Assembly: GCA_013398055.1 (NCBI GenBank)
Contig: VZRS01002658.1
Location: 194,864-258,863, forward strand
DNA: 64,000 nucleotides
Reading direction: 5' to 3'
Source: Ifrita kowaldi
Lineage: Eukaryota > Chordata > Aves > Passeriformes > Cinclosomatidae
Shown: positions 39,901 through 47,287 of the stretch, in pieces
How positions within the stretch are numbered: the stretch's first letter is position 1
Layout of the letters: every line of letters begins with the position of its first letter
Notes under the pieces: generated by a model
The model's input: the letters and a program-made list of their open reading frames with translations, nothing else
The model's database searches: none
Told to the model about the DNA's origin: nothing
Translations under genes and position numbers: made by a program

Positions 39901-42096
39901 ACAGAGAGGTCCATAAATGGACACCAATGGAACTAGGAAGAGTTGGACTCTAATACAACTGTAGATGCTGAGAAGCTGCAGAATGTGGCCAGGTCTAAAT
40001 GCTCTCTCTCCTCTGTCACTCTGACACACAGTAGTGATCTTAATGAACTACTGATCCAATTGGTATGGAATTACCATCTGCTTTTTTAATGTCTGTTATG
40101 TTCTGTCAGATTAATTTTAGTATTTATGAACCATAAACCACTACAGTCATATTTCACTTAAAATTAAAACAATTGCTGAGACCTAATGGGCGCCATGTAA
40201 TGAAGACCTCCCTTTGAAGGAAAAGCTTTTACTTGGGCCAAGAATATTTTTTTCAGATATTAATAACTTTATTAATTTGCTAAGTATGGGATTTATCTTG
40301 ATTTTCCATTTGGCTGGGTTTGTGAATCAAGGAAAGTGTCATTATTCTGAGATTAATACCTTTGCAGAGCAGGGCAGTCACTTCTCAAATTTCTCTCAGG
40401 ATAAGACTGTATGGAGTCAGAGACTAACACATGATACTGTGAGCTTTCCCTTACCCATTTTTACATTACTGACATTGGAAATCATTTCACGTTCAATTCC
40501 AAATTATCAAAACCAAATTCAACAAAAACAAAAGAAAAAAAAAACAAACTCAACACTGTTCCAGTGACTGATTTTAAGCTCAGGGGTTTCAAAAAAAAAA
40601 TCAAAGGTATCAATTCTGTTAGGTAGCTGTAGATACACTGATTTTTCAGTGTATTTAGGAGTAACTGGAGAGATGAAGTATTTCAGTAGTGACTCATGTT
40701 GATTTTCTACATTTATGTTAGAAATTTTAAAGGATTTTTGTACCCCTTTTACCTTTAAATCATGCCTTCTAAACTGCTCTATTATATCAGATACCTTTTG
40801 GCATAGCTATAAGGTAAGAGACTGTCAGGATCCAGGACTGCAGAATCACCTCACACTGAGTTAAGATTTTCAGTGACCTGAGGCATTGGTACAGTGCCTT
40901 CTCATAGTATCAGATACGGAAATGGGTTTTACATATGCAGAGTAATATTTTCAGGACCTGCTTGTAGAAAAGAAAATAGATAAGCTTCCATTGCCTGCAA
41001 CAGGGACTTGTCTGGGTCTTCCATTCACAGCAAATACAACCATTTATTTTTAGGTTATTTTCCTACCCTTATTTATTTGTTTTCAGCATTTTGTCTCATT
41101 CACGCTTTCAGCATCCTTCAGCAAATGGTCAGAAGCATCTGTTCAGACAGAACTTTCACTGACTGTATCCTACCTGCAGGATACAATCATACTATTCTGA
41201 AATTTTTCCTTCCCAAAAAGGTGCATAACAGATTATGAAATGAGATGAGAAGAAAGGCAGTTGTTATAAATGCCTATCTTCTTAATAGACTTACATCTTA
41301 ACACCTAAAAACCAGAAAAGACAGACAAAATACAAGGCCCTAACCTCAAATTCATGCCATCATATTAAATTTTGGTAATAAATAAATACAAACAAATTCC
41401 TTATTTCAGGGGATTGGGTTAGTAAATACATAAATAAGAAAATATAGTCCACCCCATTTCAAATTAACATATTGCTCTGGTTCACTTTTTTATTATTACT
41501 TTTAATCTAAACATTTTATGTGTTAAAACTGTATCCTTTTTTTTTGGAGCAAGGTGACAATTTTGTTAACAAATACAGGCCTCGTGCTTAGAAAATAATA
41601 GAAAAAGACTGATTACGTCGGCTAAAGATCAAACATGTACGTAAAAACACTAAATCAATTCATCACCGAGTCTGAAATCTTGGGGCAAACTAAAGGCGTC
41701 TGAAAAGCAGGTAACACATTTCGTAAAGCAGGTAAAAGCAGGCTCCCATTTCGGATACCTACAGCTCACGGACAGTGCCTGCGTTAGCAGAGGAACTGAA
41801 TGAGAAGCCCGACAAATCCCCGGCCCACACCGCAGAGCAACGCGCCCACCTCTCGGCGCTTTGGGCAGGTATCACGGCAAACTGGCCGAAAACCAGCCCG
41901 CAGCATCAATCAGCTGGAAGCCCGTAGAGGCCCGCAAGGCTGCGGTGCAAGGCTCCTTGGGGCTGCAGCAGACGCCGCAGGAGGGGCCGCGGGGATGCTG
42001 TCCCGGGGATGCTGTCCCGGGGATGCTGTCGCGGGGATGCTGCCGCGGCCGGGGCCGCCCGGCGGGACCCACCTTGGGCATCCGGATGTGCTCCAT
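3561..42096 (-). CDS. MTMR7: Myotubularin-related protein 7, complete 14-exon gene
   Basis: The coding sequence joins (transcript order) 42096-42073, 30224-30102, 28507-28345, 24766-24609, 23053-22925, 22274-22140, 17262-17130, 12355-12246, 10277-10152, 9348-9299, 7660-7460, 6300-6160, 4525-4399 and 3917-3561. The exon lengths sum to 1977 nt, giving 658 residues plus a TGA stop. Every intron is GT-AG and phases agree across all junctions. Domains seen: PH-GRAM (about 1-125), myotubularin phosphatase (about 126-500) with active site HCSDGWDRT (Cys338, Arg344), coiled coil (about 519-548), then a Ser/Asp-rich tail. Known of the family: MTMR7 removes the 3-phosphate from PI(3)P and Ins(1,3)P2, is enriched in brain, and pairs with the inactive relative MTMR9 through the coiled coil. 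The catalytic Cys and Arg are intact, so this is an active-type member. MTMR6 and MTMR8 are close paralogues, but the tail and the exon sequences fit MTMR7 best. Confidence 0.97.
4399..4525 (-). CDS. MTMR7: MTMR7 coding exon 13 (residues 498-540, start of coiled coil)
   Basis: Acceptor attccag|G completes Lys498; donor GAG|gtaata, phase 0. It encodes FWSGMYNRFEKGLHPRQ and then the first heptads of the coiled coil (AVKEETQQLEEELEVLQE). In the family this coiled coil mediates dimer formation with MTMR9. Confidence 0.97.
6160..6300 (-). CDS. MTMR7: MTMR7 coding exon 12 (residues 451-498)
   Basis: Acceptor tttttcag|A and donor TACAA|gtaggt. It encodes VKERTHSLWAHLWKNRADYL, then NPLYRSDHSQTQGTLHPQ, and ends NFLYK. 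This is the end of the myotubularin fold. The frame reads through from exon 11 to exon 13 without a break. Confidence 0.96.
7460..7660 (-). CDS. MTMR7: MTMR7 coding exon 11 (residues 384-451)
   Basis: Acceptor gtttcag|G and donor AA|gtatga, both splitting codons (Arg384 and Lys451). The translation carries SPVIDQFIECVWQLMEQFP and FEFNERFLIHIQHHIYSCQF, the C-terminal helices of the phosphatase domain. The Gly-Asn-Leu-Asp-Gly start and the SQKERREL end match MTMR7 rather than MTMR6. Confidence 0.97.
9299..9348 (-). CDS. MTMR7: MTMR7 coding exon 10 (residues 368-384)
   Basis: A 50-nt exon with acceptor ttttag|GTG and donor CACAG|gtaagg (phase 2). It encodes VLIEKDWVSFGHKFNH and the first two bases of Arg384. 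The motif EKDWxSFGHKFxxR is a conserved myotubularin signature just downstream of the catalytic loop. Confidence 0.96.
10152..10277 (-). CDS. MTMR7: MTMR7 coding exon 9, catalytic CX5R loop (residues 326-367)
   Basis: Acceptor ccttag|GCT and donor ATG|gtaagc enclose 42 codons. The exon encodes VLVHCSDGWDRTAQVCSVAS. Cys338 is the nucleophile that forms the phosphocysteine intermediate and Arg344 binds the phosphate. Both are present, which separates this gene from the dead-enzyme myotubularins (for example MTMR9) that lack them. Confidence 0.97.
11114..11141. repeat. 28-bp perfect palindrome
   Basis: ATAAACATAGATAA is followed directly by its exact inverse complement. It lies in MTMR7 intron 8, next to a short AAT microsatellite (about 11104-11115). 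No function is evident. Confidence 0.85.
12246..12355 (-). CDS. MTMR7: MTMR7 coding exon 8 (residues 289-325)
   Basis: Acceptor ttttgcag|TT completes a Val codon; donor AAG|gtaaag. The translation is VCELKSPSMSDFLWGLENSG followed by a segment ending AIMDAGIFIAK, which leads directly into the active-site exon. No start codon opens the frame, so a plain ORF search misses it. Confidence 0.96.
17130..17262 (-). CDS. MTMR7: MTMR7 coding exon 7 (residues 245-288)
   Basis: Acceptor ttcag|CTC and donor GAAG|gtaata; the exon ends in phase 1. It encodes LNAMANRAAGKGYENEDNY and the GIENIHVMRNSLQKMLE segment. Both are nearly invariant in MTMR6/7/8 phosphatase domains. Confidence 0.97.
20545..20623. repeat. 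79-bp near-perfect palindrome (MITE-like or template-switch hairpin)
   Basis: The centre is at 20584. The outer arms 20545-20561 and 20607-20623 are exact inverse complements (CCAGGTATTAACAGG against CCTGTTAATACCTGG, plus TA at each end). The inner arms 20570-20583 and 20585-20598 are also exact (GTCCTTTAATTTTA against TAAAATTAAAGGAC). Only an 8-nt internal loop on each side fails to pair. It lies in MTMR7 intron 6 and would fold as a long hairpin in the pre-mRNA. The TA at both ends fits the target of Tc1/mariner-type MITEs, but a one-off template switch is equally possible. Confidence 0.9.
22140..22274 (-). CDS. MTMR7: MTMR7 coding exon 6 (residues 200-244)
   Basis: Acceptor ctgcag|GCG and donor AAA|gtaagt enclose 45 codons in phase 0. 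It encodes ASICRSSQPLSGFSARCLED and ends VVDTRPK, both strongly conserved parts of the phosphatase domain. Confidence 0.97.
22925..23053 (-). CDS. MTMR7: MTMR7 coding exon 5 (residues 157-199)
   Basis: Acceptor ttcacag|GTC and donor AAT|gtaagt enclose 43 codons. The translation runs VCDSYPTEVYVPK, then SSKFRSRRRFPALSYY, the conserved start of the myotubularin phosphatase core. The end of the exon (CKGNN) differs from the mammalian residues, a small local divergence. Confidence 0.96.
24609..24766 (-). CDS. MTMR7: MTMR7 coding exon 4 (residues 104-156)
   Basis: Acceptor tttcccag|TG completes the Val split after exon 3. The donor is GGA|gtgagt, phase 0. The exon carries the linker from PH-GRAM to the phosphatase domain: VKYEELYCFSFNP, the GW motif, and NYWQISDVNRDYG, which is typical of the MTMR6/7/8 subgroup. 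Confidence 0.97.
28081..28109. repeat. Small hairpin in intron 3
   Basis: TATTTTATAGC and GCTATAAAATA (11 bp arms) flank a 7-nt loop. It is 236 bp from MTMR7 exon 3, within intron 3. Probably incidental in AT-rich DNA. Confidence 0.6.
28345..28507 (-). CDS. MTMR7: MTMR7 coding exon 3 (residues 50-104, PH-GRAM)
   Basis: Acceptor ctgcag|GTT and donor CCAG|gtatgg; the exon ends in phase 1. It encodes the second half of the PH-GRAM domain, including HSQISSIEKQATTATGCPLL and the segment around VIPQERDCHDVYISLIRLARP positions 83-103, nearly identical to the mammalian protein. Confidence 0.97.
29080..29642 (+). mobile_element. Solo LTR, avian ERVL-type
   Basis: Begins TGCTGGTTTTGGCTGGGTAG and ends GGGGTTAAACCACAACA, the ends of an LTR family I recognise as very abundant in songbird genomes. 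A degraded TATA (ctcagtatagaaa, about 29320) and a polyadenylation signal ATTAAA (about 29507) lie in the expected order for plus orientation. Flanking 5-mers acatg (left) and aaatg (right) look like a target-site duplication with one mismatch. No internal retroviral genes adjoin it, so it is a solo LTR left by recombination. It lies in MTMR7 intron 2, antisense to the gene. Confidence 0.85.
30102..30224 (-). CDS. MTMR7: MTMR7 coding exon 2 (residues 9-49, PH-GRAM)
   Basis: Acceptor tatag|GTG and donor TGG|gtatga enclose 41 codons in phase 0. The translation includes GTLYLTATHVIFVE, a hallmark of the GRAM/PH fold of myotubularins, which binds phosphoinositides and helps place the enzyme on endosomal membranes. 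The exon was missed by simple open-frame searches because it has no internal start codon. Confidence 0.96.
31025..31085 (+). mobile_element. CR1 LINE 3' tail fragment
   Basis: The segment gatgatctctaaggtccctt and the following aaccattctaggcttctatg resemble the CR1 3' end, which closes with degenerate ATTCTATGATTCT repeats. It is only about 60 bp and diverged. It lies in MTMR7 intron 1. Confidence 0.7.
33209..33865. mobile_element. LTR element, passerine type, in MTMR7 intron 1
   Basis: The sequence from TGTATCTTGGTTTAAAAGAC through the segments tgacaccctgtcgggcaggg (about 33430) and ctccccctgggcggagcatc (about 33660) to taacctaagaca matches from memory an LTR common in passerine genomes (TguLTR5-like; name tentative). 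The ends TGT..CTTGG and CCTAAGACA form an imperfect inverted repeat, and the length (657 bp) suits an LTR. No coding internal region is attached. Orientation is not settled. Confidence 0.7.
41991..42046. repeat. Minisatellite, 4 copies of a 14-bp unit
   Basis: Four consecutive units, GGGGATGCTGTCCC twice, then GGGGATGCTGTCGC and GGGGATGCTGCCGC. The array ends 26 bp from the exon 1 splice donor, within the CpG island. Each unit brings a G4 run on the plus strand, so a long-loop G-quadruplex is conceivable. Confidence 0.95.
42073..42096 (-). CDS. MTMR7: MTMR7 coding exon 1 (residues 1-8)
   Basis: The exon encodes MEHIRMPK, the conserved MTMR7 N-terminus. The ATG lies in an optimal Kozak context (GCCGCCATGG on the minus strand) inside a CpG island. 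The exon ends AAG|gtgggt in phase 0. A second in-frame ATG at codon 6 has a weaker context, so the upstream ATG was chosen. The 5' UTR extends toward higher coordinates; its cap site cannot be fixed from sequence alone. Confidence 0.93.
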
Positions 42097-42187
42097 GGCG
42101 GCAGCGCCCGGCCCAGCTCCTCATGCACTGCCCGCCGCCAATAGGCAGCCCCGCGCACCTGGCCTCTCCCGGCTTCCTCCGGCCCGG

Positions 42188-42236
42188 CTGTTAAATAGAA
42201 ATTATTATTATTTAATAATATATTTTCATGTTCTGT
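42188..42236 (-). promoter_or_regulatory. AT-rich block in CpG island, candidate TATA-type core promoter
   Basis: A block of about 48 bp made almost only of A and T (attattattatttaataatat) sits inside the CpG island, 92-140 bp upstream of the MTMR7 start codon. On the minus strand it contains TATA-like words. It could set a start site about 30 bp downstream, or it may be a recent simple-repeat insertion. The functional role is inference. Confidence 0.3.
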
Positions 42237-42600
42237 TTTCCTCGCGCTTCCCGGCGCAGATAGGGAGGAAGAAGGGAGGATTTATTGCCGGCAGGCGATG
42301 TGCCCGCGCTGCGGTGCCGGCAGGTCAGCGGCTGGCTCCACCTCCCCGGCAGCTGCCATGCGGCCGCGGCGGCGGGGATGATGCTCCGCGCCCGGCCCGG
42401 CCCGGCCCCGCCGCCCCCGGGCACCGCCACCGCGCCCGCAGCCTCCGCCCCGCGGCCACCGAGGGCGCAACCCACACGGTTTGCTGGCTCATCCAGAATT
42501 ACATCGCTCTGCCCTTTCTTTCAGGGAAGATAAGACCGGAAGCATGAAGAGAGCTCTGTCTGAGACCGCCTCCCCCCATCTTGTTTGTTCCCTGGCCCGG

Positions 42601-45600
42601 CGTGCACAGTAGCTCAAAGACAAAAGCTGCGCTTACTGAAACTGCAGCACTGAATTTTGTTTATCTCAGGCTCTGTGTGCTTGTAATTCACGACTTTGCT
42701 GCGTCCTCAGATTTGCACAAGGGAGTATTTTCTGTGACTCAGAGTTTTCAGCCTTAGGCCAGAAATGCCTTTTCCCATCTTTTGCCTTACCTATTGCCAG
42801 AGATGTGTTACCTCGTGGAGCAAAAAGAAATGACACGGAGATGTTTTTCCCTGTTTACCAGTGTGAAGATAAAAGATCAGGTATCTCTAACCATCTTTTA
42901 ATTGCTGTCATTTTCAGAGCAAAAAAGAGAAACTTCTCAGTGTTTATGCCAATGTGCAAAGCACTAGAGGTGCTAGCATATTATTTTAGATACACCATGA
43001 ATGTAAAATTCCCAGGTCTTCTGTATTGATCAAGGTATTCCAGCAATTCTTCACAGGTAGGGACTAGCCTCCTCAAGGCACAGAAATAAATGTGGAGACC
43101 TGTCAAACCCCACAAAGGCCACAGCAAGAGGACTCTGCTCTAGAGCAACAGAAGCTCTCCACATATCCTCTTCTTGCCTGCAGAGAACAGAGCAAGCTTA
43201 ATTTGTTTTGTGAAAGATAAAAGATGGGTTGAAAATAACACGGGGTTACCAACAAACAAAACCGCTTTTTACCCCAAGGGAAAGGGAGCAATGGGTACAG
43301 CTGCACTGGTTCCAAAGTTTCTCCAGTCCTGCCACTTTCTTGCTAGTCAATGGCTACATGAAGGAGGTTTTTTCTCCATTTCTTACCCACAAAACCCAGG
43401 GCATGAAGAGAGTTTTTTTGCATCAGCTCTTAGGTTAGAGGAGACAGAAAATGAGCGGAAAATAAGTCACCCCTGGATTTGACCATTCTGCTTGCTCCTC
43501 CCATTTTGGCCCATTTCGGCCCATTTCTGTCCTCCTTTCTCTCACAGTTCAGCTGCTGTTAGTGAGCAGGAGTGGCTGTTATGGCCATAGTCTGAGATAC
43601 CATCAAATTAATAAAAACTCTTCTTGAAGTTTCTAATCATTGCATTTCACTCTGCTGTAGCAATATTTATTTAAACCCTGCTGGTGTGCACTGGCCAAAC
43701 TCTCACTCAGGACCAGGATTCTACACCTGAATCCAATTGGGACTACCTCAACCTAAAGTGCTCGTTAACCTCCTCCAAACAGCTGTAGCTGCAGGGCGGG
43801 CACAAGCCCTATAAATCTAGCCCTGGGAGGAGCCAAGGTTGGGGTGGTTGTTCCTGGTTGCTGTGTGCTGCTGGAGCTCTGCTCTGAGAAATCATAATCC
43901 AAGACTCAGAAGACTGCGAGCTCCGGCACACTCTGCTCACTCAGATCTGAAATGAGGCTTTGTAATACCATTTGCTGTTTGAAAATCCACTGGATAGCAT
44001 CCATAAATGTGCATAAAGTGTGGACTTCACAAGACTCTTGTTTAGTGGCATTTTTTATTCTCTATTTTAGGCCAGAGCATCAAAATCAATTAAGAATTAA
44101 CCAGCCATGGAATATGTTTCCTTTGTAGTTATGGCTGATGTGATTCACTGCATATATTACCATCTTTTGGCATTACCACCAATGAGTAAAGTTGGAAGAA
44201 AGTACATTTATCCCTTCAGTCCCCAGAGATGCTTTTACTCTGATACATCTTGTGATTCATCGCAGCCAAGTTCAAGTCCTACTGTTGATGTCAGGAAAAC
44301 TTTCAGACATAAGTGACAATGCAGTTTAACTCTGCTTCACATTCATAAATAGCTGCAAAACTAAAGCTTTGCTCTTCATGTTGCAATTGGTTGCTCAACA
44401 TCCTGACAGAGTTTTTGGCCTGTCTTGGGCTGATAAAATAATTGATGGGCGAATGCAGCTGTAAACAGAATTTAGATAAAATATATGTCTACTGTAATTG
44501 TCATGGAAAGCTGCAGTAAGCACAGCCTTCTAAAAATTCTCTTACATTTTTCATTTGCATTTCAGGCTCATGGAGACTGCTGCATCAACAGTCTGGAAAT
44601 TAAATCCTCCATAAGGGTATAAGCAGAAATAACTCCTCAGATTACTGCTCTGACTTGACTAAGATGTAGGGACAGGAAAATTAAATTGCCACACCTACAT
44701 AGGTTTTGACCTATCTGCTGAAACTCCCAACAAAGTTCTTAATTAATGTCACATGAAGAAGGCTGGTCACTGAGGGCTAGAATCATACCAGCGTAACTAT
44801 TTTCTATATCCTTAAGTAATAGAGTCAGCTTTCAGCCTCATCTATTAAAACCTGAACACACCTCACTTCCAATATGTAAACATTTCTGTTATATTCAGTG
44901 GAGTCACCCAAATACTCAGACATTTTTCATCCTGCCTGCCTGGCCTGATTTGAACCATGGTGTTAGATGTGGAAGGCTTTATGGATTTATTTGTATTTTC
45001 CAATTATATCTTACTTGTTTAAAGGTAGTTTCCTGTGGGCTGCATTTTAATATAATACAAAATCAAAGAATACATTTATGTACTTTTAATACTTATTTTA
45101 AAGTTTTTTCTACAGATTTGTAGACATAAATTAAATACTAACATGTAGGGAAGAAAGTAACTGAAAATTGGTGGTATAACAGCTTTGTTGCTGGGACAGC
45201 TATAGCCAAGGTGACAGAATCCTCCAACTAAAGAGTCTGGTATATGGGATGAAGATGTGGAGATTGGGGTCAGCCCCTGTTACTGTGGGCTAAAGGCAAA
45301 CAGTAGAGGTTTGAGTGCAGCCCTGGGTTTGTGGATAAGGAATGGAGCTCAAAAAAACTGAGCTTGACATCTCACCAAAGAAATGCTTTTGGACTCATTG
45401 ATGGCAAAAAGTGGTTTGTGGGCATCGACTCTTTCTCATGCAATCCATCATACAGGTCTTTGTACGTTATTTGTTGAAAATTACACACAAACCAAATAGG
45501 ACTATATCAAAGTCAACTGACTTTCTTATCAGTGTTTTTCTAATGAAAATATCCAGTAAGATGCATGGCAAAATAGACTTTGTATAGTAGAAAAAGGGAA

Positions 45601-45780
45601 ACAGTACCACTTTTACCATAAAGAACAGTACATTAATACATTTTCGAACATATCTACACCACTAACACACCATGTAACTTGTAACTACTTCGTAGTTTCA
45701 AAATTATTTTCTTCCACAATTTCACAGTACTGCTTTGTTGTTTTAACCCCTTCATAAGATAAAAAACCACTCCTATAATT
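42601..45780. other. Intergenic DNA upstream of MTMR7
   Basis: No coding exon is recognised. The segment includes a short tandem of ggcccattt(c/t) at about 43505-43530 and a TATA-containing GC-richer block at 43720-43930 described separately. The rest is AT-rich unique-looking DNA. Confidence 0.6.
43725..43930 (+). promoter_or_regulatory. Candidate promoter-like segment with TATA box
   Basis: A GC-richer block contains CCAAT (about 43733), ggcgggcac (about 43796) and CTATAAAT (about 43810), followed by GC-rich sequence, in plus orientation. In mammals SLC7A2 lies head-to-head with MTMR7, so an upstream exon of such a gene could begin here. It could equally be a degraded LTR. No coding sequence confirms either. 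Confidence 0.25.
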
Positions 45781-45782
45781 TC

Positions 45783-46075
45783 TTAGAATTATGGAATCTC
45801 TAAGTTTGGAGAAGACCTCTAAGACAATTGTGTCAGCCATTAACCTGACCATGCTACCATTTAACACAATATCCAATCTAAACCTTCCCTGGCACAGCTT
45901 GGGTTCTTTTCCTCTCATTCTGTCACTTGCTATCTGAGAGAAGAGACCAACCCTCATCTGGCAACAACCTCCTTTCAGGTAGTTGCAGGGAGTGATAAAG
46001 TCTCCCCTGAGCCTTCTTTTCTCCAGGATAAACAACCCCAGCTCCCTCAGCTGCTCTGTTCCTCATAAGATTTGT
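45783..46075 (-). mobile_element. CR1 LINE fragment (3' end of ORF2)
   Basis: The minus strand encodes LEKRRLRGDFITPCNYLKGG and then GLFSQIASDRMRGKEPKLCQ and GRFRLDI, the C-terminal end of the CR1 ORF2 reverse-transcriptase protein. The 3' end with attatggaatctc is at the left. Frame-disrupting changes after this make it a dead copy. Its upstream part, from 45984 on, is copied again after the N at 46440. Confidence 0.92.
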
Positions 46076-46896
46076 TCTTGTTATTTCCTTTTGCCAGGGT
46101 TTTTCATGCCACTTGTCAAATGATAAAGATTCATTCTATTGGAACATGTTTACACCCGGGATAATAAGTACCATGGATTCAGAAACAGTGTGTCTGTTTA
46201 TATTTGTTTCATAACTTTCAAACTTTTTCAGGGAACATGCAACTTTCTCCTGAAAAGTGCACTTGGACACAGAGACTTCACCTCCTGTCAATACAGCAGG
46301 AACTGCATGTGACAAGGTAAAGGATGCAAGGAGCAGCTTCCACTTTATTGTTTAACTTGAGTGCTTGACCTTTTAACTGAAGCCAAACACAGTTCTTCAA
46401 ATGTCTTTGCAGAACAACTGAAACTGATGTGATTCCTACNTGCAGGGAGTGATAAAGTCTCCCCTGAGCCTTCTTTTCTCCAGGATAAACAACCCCAGCT
46501 CCCTCAGCTGCTCTGTTCCTCATAAGATTTGTTCTTGTTATTTCCTTTTGCCAGGGTTTTTCATGCCACTTGTCAAATGATAAAGATTCATTCTATTGGA
46601 ACATGTTTACACCCGGGATAATAAGTACCATGGATTCAGAAACAGTGTGTCTGTTTATATTTGTTTCATAACTTTCAAACTTTTTCAGGGAACATGCAAC
46701 TTTCTCCTGAAAAGTGCACTTGGACACAGAGACTTCACCTCCTGTCAATACAGCAGGAACTGCATGTGACAAGGTAAAGGATGCAAGGAGCAGCTTCCAC
46801 TTTATTGTTTAACTTGAGTGCTTGACCTTTTAACTGAAGCCAAACACAGTTCTTCAAATGTCTTTGCAGAACAACTGAAACTGATGTGATTCCTAC
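45984..46896. repeat. 456-bp direct duplication flanking a single N (assembly artefact)
   Basis: Bases 45984-46439 reappear as 46441-46896, the same length, with N at 46440 as the only separator. Both copies start tgcagggagtgataaag and end gtgattcctac, and unique sequence resumes with catctggctgac. This is what unmerged overlapping contig ends look like. The true genome probably has one copy. Confidence 0.93.
46441..46532 (-). mobile_element. Second copy of CR1 fragment end within the assembly duplication
   Basis: Same sequence as 45984-46075, part of the CR1 remnant. It follows directly on the N and most likely exists only because of the unmerged overlap. Confidence 0.8.
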
Positions 46897-47250
46897 CATC
46901 TGGCTGACAAGCAGACATCACAGTAAGTGGCCAGAATCAGTTTTGGCTGCCTTGAGCTTCTTGAAATCCTTCTGAATTTCAAGTGATTGCCTTGGCCCCT
47001 TATCTACCATAGGATTATGGAAATAAACTGACACTGTGGAAGCTTTCAGTGAAGTCTCACTAAACTTCTGTGGTAAAGGGGCTCAGAATACATGGTAATC
47101 TTTAAGATACTGACAAGCAATTTAGGTTTTGAGAAATAGCTGATTAAGCAAGGGTCATAAAAACCTCAGTGTTCAGACTGAAAGGGCGTTATGATTAAAT
47201 TCATGTGTACTTTTACAAAAATTTGCCCATTTTTGTACCTGAATTCACTT

Positions 47251-47287
47251 TGTTTCACCTGGTCAGTATTACTGCCCAGGTGAAACA
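47251..47287. repeat. Hairpin with 12-bp perfect stem, intergenic
   Basis: TGTTTCACCTGG (47251-47262) pairs with CCAGGTGAAACA (47276-47287) around a 13-nt loop. The stem contains an E-box (CACCTG/CAGGTG) in each arm. It lies in intergenic DNA with no recognised gene. Confidence 0.75.

Larger units (their letters stand above)
30225..42072 (-). other. MTMR7: MTMR7 intron 1 (11.8 kb)
   Basis: The longest intron, between the CpG-island exon 1 and exon 2. It contains a short CR1 tail (about 31025-31085), a full-length-looking LTR (33209-33865) and, next to exon 1, a GC-rich minisatellite (41991-42046). The stretches 34000-41600 are AT-rich, without recognised repeats or coding exons. An alternative first exon cannot be excluded. 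Confidence 0.8.
41800..42600. promoter_or_regulatory. MTMR7: CpG island promoter of MTMR7
   Basis: Sharp rise in G+C with dense CG dinucleotides in an otherwise AT-rich window, centred on exon 1. GC boxes (for example around 42391-42420) and the Kozak ATG at 42096 mark it as the MTMR7 promoter and first exon. CpG-island promoters are often bidirectional, so a divergent plus-strand transcript is possible. Long open frames here on both strands come from stop-codon scarcity in GC-rich DNA. Confidence 0.85.

Noticed and set aside
39770..39960. Possible ancient repeat in intron 1
   Set aside because: Some rhythm like old LINE 3' sequence, but no family-specific blocks could be matched with confidence.
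41861..42547. 228-codon plus-strand open frame over the MTMR7 promoter
   Set aside because: The translation is rich in Ala, Pro, Arg and Gly as expected for random GC-rich DNA, and overlapping frames on both strands are also open. No domain is seen.
46278..46523. Open frame spanning the N at 46440
   Set aside because: It crosses the assembly junction and joins duplicated sequence; an artefact.
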